Assembly (NCBI GenBank): GCA_001768235.1
Contig: MENK01000014.1
Coordinates: forward strand, 128,977-192,976
DNA: 64,000 nucleotides
DNA from: Bacteroidetes bacterium GWB2_32_14
GTDB taxonomy: Bacteria > Bacteroidota > Bacteroidia > Bacteroidales > UBA12077
Reading direction: 5' to 3'
Shown here: positions 1-7,469 of the stretch, one piece after another
Layout of the letters: each line of letters opens with the position of its first letter
Position numbering within the stretch: position 1 is the first letter of the stretch
Program-made: the position numbers and the translations under genes
Notes under the pieces: model-generated
Told to the model about the DNA's origin: nothing
The model's database searches: none
What the model saw: the letters and a program-made list of their open reading frames with translations, nothing else

Positions 1-813
1 TCAACCTATAAGTTGATTTTAAACGGAACACCATTAAGCCGCAACCTGCTCGATTTATGGGCGCAAATGGAGTTTCTTTCGCCAAAAATACTTAACATGG
101 CTATGGTAGAGTACAAAAATACATTTTGCGAGTACCTTACAATTACCAAGCGGTTAGGTTACAAGAGCCTTACTAAGGAGTTTATAGTCGGGTATCATAA
201 TGTTGATTATTTATACAAGCTAATTGAGCCATACGTGTTCGAAGCCGATTTACAAATCGACACCAAGAAGCATTACTTCGACCTGGATTATTCCCTTACA
301 GAAGCAGAAAAGAAAGAACACGAAAGGTTAAAAGAAAAGTATCTCGACAACGACAGGATGGAAATTCGCAACAACAACATCTTTTTAGAAATAACACAGA
401 AGTTGCAGCACAATTACAGTTGTTCTCCCGAAAAGTTTAGCATAATTAGACAAATTTTGTCCAAAAACGACAAATCAAAAGTACTTATATGTGCTAAGTA
501 TATCGATACTCAGGAAGAACTACGAAAGCGATTTCCTGATGTTCGTGTATTATCGTGGCAAAAAAATGCATTTGCATTAAACCTGCAACAATATAACGTT
601 TTAATTAAGTTCGATAAGCATTGGGATTACGCCCTGCACGAACAAATAGAGCACCGCATTTACAGGCAGGGGCAGCACGACGATTGCAAGATTTACGACC
701 TTACAGGAAACATCGGCCTTGAAGATATGATGAACAAGAACGTTGTTAAAAAAGGCATGTTACTCCAGTATTTCAAACAAAAATCAGTAACCGAATTAAA
801 GAAAATATTATGA
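1..813 (+). CDS. SNF2-family DEAD/DEAH helicase, C-terminal part (truncated by window edge)
   Basis: The reading frame is open to base 1, so the apparent TTG start at 13 is not the real start. The visible part begins at helicase motif III (NGTPLSRN) and continues through RecA-like domain 2 to the motif VI-like segment HRIYRQGQ, which carries the arginine finger of SNF2 helicases. The protein would be an ATP-dependent DNA translocase; compact versions like this are common in phages and integrative elements. The N-terminal Walker A domain is missing only because of the window edge. Its stop overlaps the next gene by four bases (ATGA), suggesting co-translation with the IbrA-like gene. Confidence 0.8.
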   Translation, partial: STYKLILNGTPLSRNLLDLWAQMEFLSPKILNMAMVEYKNTFCEYLTITKRLGYKSLTKEFIVGYHNVDYLYKLIEPYVFEADLQIDTKKHYFDLDYSLTEAEKKEHERLKEKYLDNDRMEIRNNNIFLEITQKLQHNYSCSPEKFSIIRQILSKNDKSKVLICAKYIDTQEELRKRFPDVRVLSWQKNAFALNLQQYNVLIKFDKHWDYALHEQIEHRIYRQGQHDDCKIYDLTGNIGLEDMMNKNVVKKGMLLQYFKQKSVTELKKIL

Positions 814-2099
814 ACGTTTACGAAGCTGCAATAAAAAGAATCGAATTCATTTTTAATGAGTTCGATAACGTATTGGTTGCTTTTTCTGGGGGCAAAGACA
901 GTGGAGTATGCCTTAACCTTTGTTACGATTTTGCAAAACAAAACAATTTGCTTTTTAAATTGGCTGTGTATCACGAAGATTATGAAGCTGGTTATCCTCA
1001 CACGTTTGAATACGTTGAAAAAGAATTTGATGCTAAGTCGGACATTAAAAGATACTGGTTATGCCTTCCTATAAAAGCTGCCTGCTCAGTATCGATGCAC
1101 CAAACACATTGGATACCATGGGATGATGACGATAAAGAAATATGGGTTAGAGAAATGCCTTCAAAAGAGTATATCTATAATATTAAAAATATCTGGTTTC
1201 CTTTTGAAAAAGGTACTTCGGGCTTCGATACACGAATAATATTTGCGAATGAATTTGCAAAGAAATTTGGTAAAACTGCTGTAATTGTTGGGCTTAGGAT
1301 GGATGAAAGCCTTTCAAGGAGATCAATAATTACATCATCTATGCGGGTTAATTTTTATAAAGAAAAAAGATATTCTGTAGTCAAAGGCGAACACACTGTT
1401 AATTTTTATCCAATTTATGACTGGCGAACAGATGATATTTGGATTGCCAATTATAGATACAGATGGAATTACAACAAACTGTACGATTTATACTACATGG
1501 CGGGACTTAATGCTCCTGAAATGAGAACGGCAAGTCCATTCCATAGTGCCGGGCAAAAGCACCTCCGATTGTTCAAGGTAATATGCCCTGCCATGTGGGG
1601 TAAAATGGTCAGCCGTGTTAATGGTGTTAATTTCACTGGAATTTACGGTGGAACCACCGCAATGGGCTGGAAAAATATCAAAAAACCTCCGCATTTTACG
1701 TGGAAACAGTACATGGAATTTTTGCTGTCTACTTTGCCTGATGACATTAGGAAGAAGTTTGAAGTTAAAATAGAAAAATCAAAATGGCATTGGCGAGTCC
1801 AGGGCGGAGCAAGAAACAAGAGCTTTATCGAACATTTAGAAAAAGAAGGGGTTCCGCTAAGAAGAAGCGGGCTGAAATCTGCATCATGCAAGGTTAATAC
1901 AGATAAGGAGATAATTTACATCGATGATTGGTTTGACGACACATCGGTTGATGATTTCAAAAAAGCACCAACCTATAAAAGAGCCTGTATTGCGATAATG
2001 AAAAATGACACTCAATGCTTGTTTATGGGATTTAGCCGGACAAAACAAGATATGGAACGAAGAAAAAACATAATGGAAAAATATAAAAAACTACTATGA
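810..2099 (+). CDS. IbrA-like DUF3440 PAPS-reductase family protein
   Basis: A PP-loop nucleotide-binding motif, SGGKDSG, sits at about residues 26-32, as in adenylyl-transferring ATP pyrophosphatases and PAPS reductases. The long C-terminal extension, with WRTDDIW and many aromatic residues, fits DUF3440, the family of E. coli IbrA. IbrA and IbrB are known co-activators of immunoglobulin-binding (eib) genes carried on prophages; the reaction catalysed is not established. The gene overlaps the helicase upstream and the ParB-like gene downstream by four bases each, so the three probably form one operon. Whether it reduces a sulfur compound or modifies nucleic acid cannot be told from sequence. 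The family call is fairly secure; the biochemical role is open. Confidence 0.82.
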   Translation: MNVYEAAIKRIEFIFNEFDNVLVAFSGGKDSGVCLNLCYDFAKQNNLLFKLAVYHEDYEAGYPHTFEYVEKEFDAKSDIKRYWLCLPIKAACSVSMHQTHWIPWDDDDKEIWVREMPSKEYIYNIKNIWFPFEKGTSGFDTRIIFANEFAKKFGKTAVIVGLRMDESLSRRSIITSSMRVNFYKEKRYSVVKGEHTVNFYPIYDWRTDDIWIANYRYRWNYNKLYDLYYMAGLNAPEMRTASPFHSAGQKHLRLFKVICPAMWGKMVSRVNGVNFTGIYGGTTAMGWKNIKKPPHFTWKQYMEFLLSTLPDDIRKKFEVKIEKSKWHWRVQGGARNKSFIEHLEKEGVPLRRSGLKSASCKVNTDKEIIYIDDWFDDTSVDDFKKAPTYKRACIAIMKNDTQCLFMGFSRTKQDMERRKNIMEKYKKLL

Positions 2100-2752
2100 A
2101 TACTTTTGAAGAATTTGAAAAAGGAATGAAGATAAGAGAACTTATTTCAGACCTGGTCGAAGAGATTGACGAACTTGCGGATATTGATGAAAAAATAGAC
2201 GTTCTCAATTATGTACGTAAAATGCTTCACGATGTTAGTCCGCTAAAGCATCACCCCGTTGACTATGTTATGTGGGAAAAATCAGACAATGTGGAATGCA
2301 ACGACTATAACCCAAACGCAGTTGCACCCCCTGAATTTAAATTACTTACTACGTCCATTATAGAAGATGGGTTTACGATGCCAATATATACTAATCCTGA
2401 AAATAGTCATAAAACTATAATTGATGGGTTTCATAGACGAAAAGCAGAAAAGAGCAATAAAAACATTAGCGATTCAACGTTTAATCGAATTCCTATTACA
2501 TTATCCAGAGAAGATAAACGCGATGTTTCAAACCGCATGGCATCAACTATACGTCACAATCGGGCACGTGGCAGCCACGATATTGATTTAATGGTAAATA
2601 TTATTAGTGAACTTACCAAAAGTGGAATGAGCGATGCGTGGATTATTAGACACATAGGCATGGATGCAGACGAATTGCTCAGGTTAAAACAAATATCAGG
2701 TTTGGCAGAGCTATTTAAGGATAAAGAATTTTCAAACTCAAAAGAAATATAA
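2096..2752 (+). CDS. IbrB-like ParB/sulfiredoxin-fold protein
   Basis: Residues about 75-160 resemble a ParB N-terminal domain: a segment choosing a 'MPIYTNPENS' strand, then IDGFHRRKA (box II-like) and RHNRARG, the arginine-rich phosphate-binding motif. The N-terminal 60 residues are charged and helical. In known loci a ParB-like protein (IbrB) is encoded directly beside IbrA, as here with a four-base overlap, so the two most likely act together. ParB-fold proteins can bind CTP or ATP and DNA. There is no obvious HTH comparable with chromosomal ParB, so a plasmid-partition role is unlikely. Confidence 0.8.
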   Translation: MNTFEEFEKGMKIRELISDLVEEIDELADIDEKIDVLNYVRKMLHDVSPLKHHPVDYVMWEKSDNVECNDYNPNAVAPPEFKLLTTSIIEDGFTMPIYTNPENSHKTIIDGFHRRKAEKSNKNISDSTFNRIPITLSREDKRDVSNRMASTIRHNRARGSHDIDLMVNIISELTKSGMSDAWIIRHIGMDADELLRLKQISGLAELFKDKEFSNSKEI

Positions 2753-2753
2753 A

Positions 2754-3038
2754 ATGGAAACAGAAGAAAAATACAAAGAAGCAAGGCGCATGTTGTGCCA
2801 ATACTTACGAAAACTAGCAGCCGAAAAAGGAATAACACATGCAGAAATTGCCGAAAAAACAGGATTCTCGGCAAATAATGTTTCACGCATGTTAATGGGC
2901 AGATACCCGCCCACGCTCGATAGTTTTATTAAATTAGCCGAAGCCGTTAATACATTCTTTTTTGTTATAGACAAAGAAGCCAACGACGACCTGGTAGAAA
3001 CAATGAAAAACAGGTGGGGAAAAATTGAAAATAATTAA
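2754..3038 (+). CDS. XRE-family helix-turn-helix regulator
   Basis: A 94-residue protein with a Cro/CI-type HTH at about residues 25-60 (ITHAEIAEKTGFSANNVSRML), followed by a short helical tail. It starts one base after the IbrB-like stop and is probably the last gene of the helicase-IbrAB operon, where it could regulate element genes. Its stop overlaps the convergent integrase stop by a few bases, so both genes end in the same spot with no room for a separate terminator. Confidence 0.85.
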   Translation: METEEKYKEARRMLCQYLRKLAAEKGITHAEIAEKTGFSANNVSRMLMGRYPPTLDSFIKLAEAVNTFFFVIDKEANDDLVETMKNRWGKIENN

Positions 3039-4186
3039 ATTTTAAAATCATTAAAAACTTCCATTTCTTTTTCAACATCTTCGCCCAGCACGTGCGCGTA
3101 TATCATAGTTTCGCTTATGTTGGTATGGCCGAGAAGCTTTTGCAATACCGCAATGTTTTTTGTTTTACGCAAGAAAAGAGTTGCAAAAGTATGCCTGGCG
3201 CTATGCGAAGATATTTCCTTATCAATACCAGCAGCGGTTGCAATCTTTTTTAAATGGCGGTTTGTTACCTGGTCGGAATAAGTATCGAAAATAAAACCAA
3301 CCGTCCGCAATGGAGCTGCATTTTTAATTAATATTAATGCCGGTTCTTTTAACGGGATCTTAATTACTTTCGATTTTGTCTTATAAGCATGAAATACAAG
3401 GGTATTATTAACAATATCGTCGTGTGTAATTCTTTTCAGGTCGCTCACGCGTAGGCCCGTGAAACAGGCAAACAAATAATACCTTAATACCCGTTGGTGG
3501 TTTGGTGTAAGTGTGTTTTTGCGGTATAACTCAATTAACTTATCGAGCTCTTCCGGATCAAGATAAATACGATCGGGATTTATGCGTTTAATTTTAATGT
3601 GATCAAACGGGTTTTCTGTTATAATCTTTTTGCGAATGGCAATATTAATGTACGATTTAAACACGGCCATATTTTTCTGTATCGTGTTTTCTTTATTATC
3701 AAGCCTGAGTTTAAGATACTTTTTATAATCATTAATCATCTCCACGGAGATCTCGCTAAACATGAGTTGTTTTTTATATAACTTTAATTTATTTAGTACC
3801 GATTCGTGCATGGCGATGGTGTTTGGCGAAAGAATTCCTTTTTGTTCCAGGATTGTTTTTTCCACGAAGTCGTAAAAGTCGATGTAAGTAGATGGAATTT
3901 TATATTCCTTCCGGAGCAGATCAGGAGTAAGCTCTTTCCCTTGCAACCGGTAACGAACAAAAGCATCGGTAATTCGCTTTTTGCAATTGTCGATAATCAG
4001 GTTATCGTCTTTAACCGTTTTCGAAGTACCCTTAATTCTTTTTTTAATGGGATCCCAATTATCTGGATTAACCGAAACACCCGTATTAAAACGTACCTTC
4101 TCGTTCATCAGGTGAGTGTAAATGTACACCGCAGATGTTTTGTCTGATTTCTGGTAATCTTTTAAGTAAACAGTAAGTTTATTCAT
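3035..4186 (-). CDS. Tyrosine recombinase (integrase), Bacteroidota phage/ICE type
   Basis: Full-length 383-residue integrase. The N-terminal arm-type DNA-binding domain is at about 1-90, a SAM-like core-binding domain at 105-190 and the catalytic domain at 205-375. Visible catalytic residues are R246 (TGLRVSDL), a lysine near 270, H328 and R331 (HSARHT), H354 (LLGHT) and nucleophile Y363 (MIYAHV). It reads away from tRNA-Phe, whose 3' end is only about 130 bp upstream of its start, the normal position for an enzyme that recombines at a tRNA attachment site. It should catalyse integration and excision of the element to the left. It looks intact. Confidence 0.95.
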   Translation of the reverse strand: MNKLTVYLKDYQKSDKTSAVYIYTHLMNEKVRFNTGVSVNPDNWDPIKKRIKGTSKTVKDDNLIIDNCKKRITDAFVRYRLQGKELTPDLLRKEYKIPSTYIDFYDFVEKTILEQKGILSPNTIAMHESVLNKLKLYKKQLMFSEISVEMINDYKKYLKLRLDNKENTIQKNMAVFKSYINIAIRKKIITENPFDHIKIKRINPDRIYLDPEELDKLIELYRKNTLTPNHQRVLRYYLFACFTGLRVSDLKRITHDDIVNNTLVFHAYKTKSKVIKIPLKEPALILIKNAAPLRTVGFIFDTYSDQVTNRHLKKIATAAGIDKEISSHSARHTFATLFLRKTKNIAVLQKLLGHTNISETMIYAHVLGEDVEKEMEVFNDFKI

Positions 4187-4283
4187 AGCAAAAAGTTTAA
4201 GTCGTTTTTGGGACGGATTTTAACACTTTTTCGAAAAACTCACATAATCCAGGCGATATTGAAAGCCATACTACGCGAAAAGG

Positions 4284-4317
4284 AAAAAGCCGCCCATTAA
4301 AAGATGGCGGCTTTTTT
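4284..4317 (-). terminator. Hairpin terminator downstream of tRNA-Phe
   Basis: Stem GCCGCC (4289-4294) pairs with GGCGGC (4306-4311) and is flanked by an A run on one side and a T run on the other, so it can work in both directions. It ends two bases from the tRNA 3' end. If the element integrated here, this terminator is on the element side of the junction. Confidence 0.7.
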
Positions 4318-4318
4318 G

Positions 4319-4391
<73 letters not shown>

Positions 4392-4499
4392 GAATGCTCA
4401 TTGGCGGTTGCAAATATAATTGAAAAAATTCGTTTACAAAATATTTTTACTCAATTTTTAAAAAATCTCAAAAACTCACTTTAACGATCTATTTATTAG

Positions 4500-4526
4500 T
4501 TTGATGTATAGAATTTTATATTTTTG
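4500..4526 (+). promoter_or_regulatory. Candidate Bacteroidota promoter for the M16 peptidase
   Basis: TATTTTTG at 4519-4526 fits the Bacteroidota -7 element TAnnTTTG and lies 19 bases before the ATG. A TTTG at 4500-4503 could be the -33 element, but the 15-base spacing is shorter than the usual 19-21. Confidence 0.45.
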
Positions 4527-4545
4527 CTCTCATATATAATTTAAA

Positions 4546-5766
4546 ATGAATTATCAAAGTTTTACTCTCAATAACGGGATACGCATAATACATTTACATA
4601 CTTTATCGCATGTTGCACATTGCGGTTTACTCATTAATGCAGGTTCGCGCGATGAGCACGAACATGAACATGGCATGGCTCACTTTATTGAACACGCCAT
4701 ATTTAAAGGTACAAAAAAACGTAAAGCATATCATATTCTCAGTCGTATGGAAGATGTCGGAGGCGAAATTAATGCTTATACTTCAAAAGAAGAGACAGCT
4801 ATACATACTTCATTCTTAAAAAACGATTACGAACGGGCTATAGAGCTCATTTGGGATATCACTTTTAACTCTGTATTTCCACAAAAAGAAATTGACCGCG
4901 AAAAAGAAGTCATTATTGAAGAAATAAAATCCTATAAAGACGACCCTGCAGAGCTTATTTTTGATGAATTCGAAGAACTGGTATTCAGAAACCAGCCATT
5001 GGGTAAAAATATCCTGGGAAATCCTAAAGATTTAAGAAGATTTACCAAAAATGATGTCGAATCGTTTATTAAAAACAATTACCACACTAACGAGATGGTA
5101 CTTTGTTCAATTGGTAACATTTCGTTCGAAAAGTTTAAGAAACTTGCCGAAAAATATTTTGGCCAAATAGCATCAAATCCACGAACAAAAAAACGTGCAT
5201 TAATCAACAATTATTTACCCGAAATAAAAACCCTGCACAAAAAAACACATCAAACACACTTTATTATTGGTAACCTGGCATACAATGTTCACGATCCCAA
5301 AAAGGTCGGACTTACTTTACTCGACAACATGCTTGGTGGCCCGGGATTAAATTCACGTTTAAGTCTCGTTCTTCGTGAAAAATACGGTTATGTTTATTAT
5401 ATTGAATCAAACTATACTCCCTATAGTGATACAGGTATTTTCTCTATTTATTTTGGAACCGATAAAAACAATGTTGATAAAAGCTTATCGCTTGTAAAGA
5501 AAGAGTTTGATTTACTTCGAAATAAAAAGTTGGGAATTGTACAACTTAGAAAAGCAAAAAAACAGATATTTGGCCAGATTGCAATTAATTCGGAAAATAG
5601 CGCCAACCTGATGTTGTCTATGGGTAAAAGCTTTTTGCTTTTTAACAAAGTAGATAGCCTGGAAGAGATTCGAACAAAAATTGAGTCAATAACCATTGAT
5701 GATATTCAGAAAATAGCAAACGAAATCCTGGATATTGACAACATGTCGATGTTAATTTATAAATAA
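4546..5766 (+). CDS. M16-family zinc metalloprotease
   Basis: A 406-residue single-unit peptidase of the pitrilysin/mitochondrial-processing-peptidase type. The inverted zinc motif HFIEH (residues 46-50) is intact, and the third zinc ligand is expected near E126 in VIIEEIKSY. The C-terminal half is the inactive-lobe repeat containing GGPGLNSRLSLVLREKYGYVY, the family R/Y substrate-binding region (shown here only in part). There is no signal peptide, so it is probably cytoplasmic. M16 enzymes degrade peptides within a closed chamber; the substrate here is unknown. An O-methyltransferase follows within a few bases and is probably co-transcribed. Confidence 0.93.
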   Translation: MNYQSFTLNNGIRIIHLHTLSHVAHCGLLINAGSRDEHEHEHGMAHFIEHAIFKGTKKRKAYHILSRMEDVGGEINAYTSKEETAIHTSFLKNDYERAIELIWDITFNSVFPQKEIDREKEVIIEEIKSYKDDPAELIFDEFEELVFRNQPLGKNILGNPKDLRRFTKNDVESFIKNNYHTNEMVLCSIGNISFEKFKKLAEKYFGQIASNPRTKKRALINNYLPEIKTLHKKTHQTHFIIGNLAYNVHDPKKVGLTLLDNMLGGPGLNSRLSLVLREKYGYVYYIESNYTPYSDTGIFSIYFGTDKNNVDKSLSLVKKEFDLLRNKKLGIVQLRKAKKQIFGQIAINSENSANLMLSMGKSFLLFNKVDSLEEIRTKIESITIDDIQKIANEILDIDNMSMLIYK

Positions 5767-5778
5767 TAAGTGCCTGAA

Positions 5779-6426
5779 ATGTCTGATTTTTATTTCAACA
5801 TTGAAGAATACATTCTGAATCATTCTGACGCAGAAGACCCCGTTTTGGCTGAGCTTAACCGTGAAACGAATCTGAAAATTCTTCGCCCCCGGATGCTTTC
5901 AGGACACTTGCAAGGTAAAATTCTTGAAATGATAAGCAAGATGATTCGTCCAGAGAAAATCCTTGAGATTGGCACTTACACGGGATATTCAGCTATCTGC
6001 ATGGCTAAAGGGCTAAAAGAAAATGGTATTTTACATACCATAGAAATAAACGACGAGCTTGAAGAAATCATTTCGAGATACGTTGAAAAATCAGGACTGC
6101 GAGATAAAATCATGATTCATTTTGGTAATGCATTGGAAATAATTCCTTCGTTGAATGAAATGTTCGATCTGGCATTTATTGATGGTGATAAACGTGAATA
6201 TATGGATTATTACAATCTGGTTTTAGGGTATATAAAACCCGGGGGATTTATTCTGGCCGACAATGTACTTTGGAGTGGAAAAGTAGTTGAAATGGAATCT
6301 CCAGACGATGAATACACCAAAGGAATTTTCGATTTTAATGATTTCCTGAAAAACGATACCCGCGTGGAAAAAGTAATTCTTCCTTTACGCGATGGACTTA
6401 CCCTGATTAGAAAAATTAGTGAGTAG
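5779..6426 (+). CDS. Class I SAM-dependent O-methyltransferase (family 3 type)
   Basis: The ORF track starts at a GTG (5770) directly after the preceding stop; the ATG at 5779 is the likelier start. The SAM-binding motif ILEIGTYTGYSAICMA, the acidic strand end HTIEINDELE and the metal-binding segment FIDGDKREY with ADNVLWSGKV are typical of cation-dependent COMT/CCoAMT-like enzymes. The length of about 215 residues is normal. The acceptor substrate cannot be predicted. It sits 12 bases after the M16 peptidase gene, a pairing that suggests one operon. Confidence 0.9.
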   Translation: MSDFYFNIEEYILNHSDAEDPVLAELNRETNLKILRPRMLSGHLQGKILEMISKMIRPEKILEIGTYTGYSAICMAKGLKENGILHTIEINDELEEIISRYVEKSGLRDKIMIHFGNALEIIPSLNEMFDLAFIDGDKREYMDYYNLVLGYIKPGGFILADNVLWSGKVVEMESPDDEYTKGIFDFNDFLKNDTRVEKVILPLRDGLTLIRKISE

Positions 6427-6469
6427 TGACTTGGAGATTATTCACTATTCACAGAGTACTATCCACCAG

Positions 6470-7291
6470 CTATTCTTTCATTTTTTCCTCATTTACCACA
6501 CTAAACCCGAATGATTTAATTACTCGCATATCAGGCGGAATTGAGAAAATCCAGTCGATAATTTTCTTATATTCCACATCGCTGGTATAAGGAATATCTT
6601 CTTTCATAAATACCATGATCATACGGTGAATTTCTGATTTTTTTTCGGTATAGAGCGTGTAATCCATTGTTTCTGATGGAAAGTTGTATTGTGTATTTGC
6701 ATTAAGCAGATAAGAAGCTTCGTAATCACTGGGAAACAATTGAAAAGCTTCAGTTTCGCTAAGGATAAAGATTTTCACATAAGCATCTTTCGATGGTTTT
6801 ACCTTGAACACCAGGTTTGTTTCGCTGGGATAAAACATACCAACACCGTCAACCCAGGCATCGAAAGCAATATCTTTTTCGGTTAAGTATTTTACAACCG
6901 TGCAATTGATGATAACTTCAACCTTTAAATGCCCAATTTCATCGAATGATTTTTTAGTATTAGTTATCTCAATATTTTTAACTGCACCACGAATATCAGA
7001 TAGAAAATCAGAGGTGAATACATCTTCATAAGAACCTTTATCTTCTTTCTGAAAATAATCGGTGTACGATGCAATATTCTCTTCTATACCTGCTAACTTT
7101 AAAGCTTCCGTTTTTGCTTCATTTATTGCCCGCTGGGTAACCTGTTCAATGGATTCGTTATCGCCTCCAATGGCCATTCCTTTAATCTCTGTCATTTTTA
7201 TTTCTTTCACATTTTTATCGGCAAAAACAGTGTGAAAAGCAAAAAAAATCTGAAAAATAACAAGTAAAGCAATCATCCTTTTTCGTTTCAT
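6470..7291 (-). CDS. Secreted LPP20-like/DUF4384 protein
   Basis: The track starts at TTG (7300); the ATG at 7291 gives a clean signal peptide (MKRKRMIALLVIFQIFFAFH, cleavage after FADA-like VFA). The N-terminal mature region, with an AINEAKTEALKLAGIEENI helix, resembles LPP20/FlgT-N folds. The C-terminal half has the pattern LVFKVKPSKDAYVKIFILSE followed by LFP, typical of DUF4384. It is probably periplasmic or surface-exposed. No catalytic residues are apparent. It converges on the O-methyltransferase and has no obvious operon partner. Confidence 0.75.
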   Translation of the reverse strand: MKRKRMIALLVIFQIFFAFHTVFADKNVKEIKMTEIKGMAIGGDNESIEQVTQRAINEAKTEALKLAGIEENIASYTDYFQKEDKGSYEDVFTSDFLSDIRGAVKNIEITNTKKSFDEIGHLKVEVIINCTVVKYLTEKDIAFDAWVDGVGMFYPSETNLVFKVKPSKDAYVKIFILSETEAFQLFPSDYEASYLLNANTQYNFPSETMDYTLYTEKKSEIHRMIMVFMKEDIPYTSDVEYKKIIDWIFSIPPDMRVIKSFGFSVVNEEKMKE

Positions 7292-7469
7292 AACAAGCAA
7301 ATTTAAATTCTGACTAAAAATATAAAATCATTCCCCAATTAAGAAGTATTTGAATAAAAAACATGAATCAAATACTTTGCCAAAACAAAATATTCAAATT
7401 CACTTCAATTTTCGGGCTTGAAATTATTTTAATTCTTTATATTTAGCTTTCTTTTTTTGCAATAAAAAC

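Noticed and set aside
693-1001. 102-residue minus-strand ORF across the helicase/IbrA junction
   Set aside because: Shadow of two well-supported plus-strand genes, with no RBS, no family motif and unfavourable composition.
3599-4147. Plus-strand ORFs of 60 and 113 residues opposite the integrase
   Set aside because: Antisense to a full-length integrase with all catalytic residues; no sign of coding.
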